Shown one piece after another: positions 62,107 through 64,000 of a stretch of DNA of 64,000 nt. A program made the position numbers and the translations under genes. A model generated the notes under the pieces. The model had not been told where the DNA came from. It saw only the letters and a list, made by a program, of their open reading frames with translations, and did no database searches. Position 1 is the first letter of the stretch, and the number at the start of each line of letters is the position of its first letter. Origin of the DNA: Bacillus sp. AFS006103 (GTDB lineage Bacteria > Bacillota > Bacilli > Bacillales > Cytobacillaceae); the NCBI GenBank assembly GCA_002559145.1, contig NTXX01000008.1, positions 37,037 to 101,036 of the forward strand. The letters are read 5' to 3'.

Positions 62107-63738
62107 ATGATGAAAGAACATTTCCAATTAACTGTGGCAGATATATTAAAGCGAAAGCATTTTGAGAGTGCACAGGTTATCGCCGGGGAAGACGGTATCC
62201 ACCGATTCGTCAAATGGGTTCATGTCGTCGAGGTCACCAGTATTCGAAATCTTCTTAATGGAAATGAACTTATTCTCTCAACTGGTGTTGCTTGGAAGGA
62301 TAATGTGGATTTATTTGCATCAATGGTAAAGGAATTTCTTGAAAATAATGCGGCTGGCTTATGTATCGAAATGGGGACATACATGTCAGCAATCCCAACT
62401 GAAGTCATCGAATTTGCGAATGAATATCAATTTCCGATTATTGTTTTCGAGAAGGAAGTTCCATTTGTACAAATCACTCAAGACATCCACTCGAATATTA
62501 TTAATCAACAATATCAGATGATTTCTGATTTAGAGAATTACTCGCAAAGCTTAAATAAACGACTTTTAACGATGGATAGATATGAAGATATTCTTCACTG
62601 TATCTTCGCTGCGTTGGAATTACAAATCATTTTCCGATTAAAAAATGTGGACTATGAATTTGTCCCGGAAATCAGTGAAATCGAACAAAAAACAATGGTG
62701 ACCCGACTCGACGAGGCCAAAATTCAACCATGTGAGCATATTGCGTCAGCTCCTATTTTTTTGTTTGGACAAGAATATGCAGAGGTATTTATTTATTCGA
62801 AGGATATCCCCATCAGCGAATACGATTTATTAATTCTGGACCGGACGGCAACAGCGCTAGCCCAACATTTATTAAGGGATCGGTATGTCGAAGAAAAAAA
62901 GCGTGTCGAGGAGTTTGAATGGCTCTACGGTTGGCTCGAGGGTGAACATTCGCTTGAGAGCATTAATGAATATTTTGCTCAGAATGGGATTAAAACAAGA
63001 ACGAATGAAGCAGTCGTTTTAATTACAAAACTTATACCCATAAAAGAGAAAGTAACTCAAGACGTCACCTATTTAAAACTATTATTTCGTTCGGTTTTTG
63101 AACAGAATGGGTTTACAGTGTTTACGGTTGAAAAAAGAAATGAAATAACATTCATTCTCGTCAATAATCGGGCGAAAAAGAATATTAAGGAACGGATAAA
63201 AACGTCAATTGAATCCATTACTGATTCGGAGTTTATTCAAAAACAATGTTCAGCGAAAATAGTGATTGCGGCAGGGAATTTTATCAAAAGTTTAAATGAA
63301 GTACATAAAAGTTATCTTACAGCAAAGGAAACAGAGCGAATTCAACAAAGAATGAACAATAAATCACTCTATTATTTTTATGAAGACCTGCATTTATATC
63401 GGCTGATTTCGCAAATGAGTAAGCATGTGAATCTCCAGGAGTATGCAGCAGAGTATTTACAACCTGTTATCCAATATGATCAAAAATATAATGGCAAGTT
63501 GCTCGAGACGTTAAAAGCCTATTTAGAGTGTAATGGATCTAAGCAGGAAACTTCCAATAAGCTTTTCATTGTTAGGCAAACGCTATACCATCGCCTGCAA
63601 AAGCTTGAAAACATTCTTGGTGAGGACTTTATGGAACATGAAAAACGAGTAGCGATCGAATTTATGCTTCTTGTCCAAGATTATTTGGCTGCGTCACAAC
63701 CAAATGCAAACCAGGCTAGGTTTCTTAAAACAGAATAA
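62107..63738 (+). CDS. pucR: PucR-family transcriptional regulator
   Basis: This 543-residue regulator has an N-terminal PucR ligand domain (about 1-130; VADILKRKHFESAQVIAGEDG), a central GGDEF-like domain, and a C-terminal PucR HTH_30 helix-turn-helix (LLETLKAYLECNGSKQETSNKLFIVRQTLYHRLQKLENILG near 466-507). Members regulate purine, pyrimidine or ureide catabolism. The ATG at 62107 has GAGGAGAG upstream; the longer frame starting at 62032 lacks one. It likely activates the preTA-hydA genes, although the direction of control is inferred. Confidence 0.9.
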   Translation: MMKEHFQLTVADILKRKHFESAQVIAGEDGIHRFVKWVHVVEVTSIRNLLNGNELILSTGVAWKDNVDLFASMVKEFLENNAAGLCIEMGTYMSAIPTEVIEFANEYQFPIIVFEKEVPFVQITQDIHSNIINQQYQMISDLENYSQSLNKRLLTMDRYEDILHCIFAALELQIIFRLKNVDYEFVPEISEIEQKTMVTRLDEAKIQPCEHIASAPIFLFGQEYAEVFIYSKDIPISEYDLLILDRTATALAQHLLRDRYVEEKKRVEEFEWLYGWLEGEHSLESINEYFAQNGIKTRTNEAVVLITKLIPIKEKVTQDVTYLKLLFRSVFEQNGFTVFTVEKRNEITFILVNNRAKKNIKERIKTSIESITDSEFIQKQCSAKIVIAAGNFIKSLNEVHKSYLTAKETERIQQRMNNKSLYYFYEDLHLYRLISQMSKHVNLQEYAAEYLQPVIQYDQKYNGKLLETLKAYLECNGSKQETSNKLFIVRQTLYHRLQKLENILGEDFMEHEKRVAIEFMLLVQDYLAASQPNANQARFLKTE

Positions 63739-63794
63739 GTGTATTTTAGAAAATTCGAAAGAATATATATAGAATATTAGGAGGTTTTAAATAT

Positions 63795-63950
63795 ATGAGT
63801 GTAATTAAAAAGGATACGGCCATTTTAAGAAATTTCATTAACGGTGAGTGGGTAAATTCGAAAAGCGTCCAAGTACTGTATGTCTTGAACCCTGCTACGA
63901 ATGAGTTATTAACAATGGTGCCACAGTTGCCGGATTCAATAATGTGTTAA
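63795..63950 (+). pseudogene. Aldehyde dehydrogenase 5' end, truncated
   Basis: The frame starts like methylmalonate-semialdehyde-type aldehyde dehydrogenases (ATG after GGAGG, FINGEWVNSKS and LNPATNELLTMVP). After about 43 residues it departs and stops at 63950. From 63920 the DNA reads, in another frame, as the tail of a class III aminotransferase. The likeliest cause is a deletion that removed most of both genes. A full-length enzyme would be about 490 residues. Confidence 0.65.
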
Positions 63951-64000
63951 CTCTCGCACCGCCATTAACGATCAAACAGGTTGATTTAACCTTCCTAGTT
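63920..64000 (+). pseudogene. Class III aminotransferase 3' remnant
   Basis: In the frame ATVAGFNNVLTLAPPLTI..., the stretch NNVLTLAPPLTI closely fits the near-C-terminal motif of class III (omega-amino acid/beta-alanine type) aminotransferases. No start is seen for this part, and it continues past the window edge. It directly follows the aldehyde dehydrogenase fragment without a gap. This is a recognition from memory of the motif. Confidence 0.55.

Noticed and set aside
1..64000. CRISPR arrays, tRNA or rRNA genes, insertion sequences, prophage
   Set aside because: No regular spaced repeats, transposase motifs, tRNA-like cloverleaf or rRNA signature sequences were recognised. The only repeats are the 13-bp palindromes and single hairpins.

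Overview
The window looks like chromosomal DNA from a low-GC, aerobic to facultatively anaerobic member of the Bacillaceae (Neobacillus/Mesobacillus/Bacillus-like). The reasons are strong AAGGAGG-type ribosome binding sites with many TTG/GTG starts, Bacillus-type cre and Rex operators, and closest recognisable relatives in Bacillus (NarGHJI, PatB, AdaB, YlbC, YabR, PucR-type proteins). No rRNA, tRNA, CRISPR array, insertion sequence or prophage was recognised.

Layout. 1-7.6 kb: a compact gene set repeatedly marked by a TTGGTATACAA-type palindrome. It holds a small unknown protein, two 2Fe-2S ferredoxins, a creatininase-family amidohydrolase, a heme-oxygenase-like diiron (TenA/PqqC/CADD-like) protein, an aldehyde dehydrogenase, a GlcG/HbpS-like protein, two half-size ChrA-type transporters and a FadR-type GntR regulator. 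This is the best candidate for an undescribed system: a GntR-controlled oxidative catabolic or redox cluster of unknown substrate. 7.7-13 kb: CAP-domain exported protein, 2-hydroxyacid dehydrogenase, PatB-like C-S lyase and the NAD(P)HX repair enzyme. 13-16.3 kb: adhE behind strong Rex boxes. 16.3-24 kb: hpt, DinB, a small membrane protein, a solitary ftsZ outside any division cluster, cysJI and an S1-domain protein. 24.4-32 kb: a respiratory nitrate reductase operon narGHJI preceded by a hemerythrin-like protein and two unknown small proteins.

32-45 kb: proline dehydrogenase, type II NADH dehydrogenase, cell-wall proteins (VanY-like, SpoIID-like, VanW-like), an O6-methylguanine methyltransferase, a formate/nitrite transporter, a secreted 5'-nucleotidase and a large unknown membrane protein. 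45-57 kb: thioesterase, a TetR regulator divergent from a 14-TM drug exporter, a very large secreted multicopper oxidase with about four FN3 repeats and a His/Met-tailed companion, several unknowns, and a stand-alone uroporphyrinogen-III synthase. 57.3-64 kb: a reductive pyrimidine degradation locus (preT, preA, dihydropyrimidinase), a PucR-type regulator, and a fused remnant of an aldehyde dehydrogenase start and an aminotransferase tail at the right edge.

How it fits together: adhE, the formate/nitrite transporter and narGHJI indicate oxygen-limited metabolism, with shared Rex-like boxes at adhE and the transporter. The locus at the right end feeds uracil/thymine nitrogen and carbon into metabolism. 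A dispersed 13-bp palindrome, GGTGTCAGGCACC, occurs eight times at seven places between 24 and 46 kb, always at gene ends or between genes. Start codons were chosen from ribosome binding sites where several were possible.
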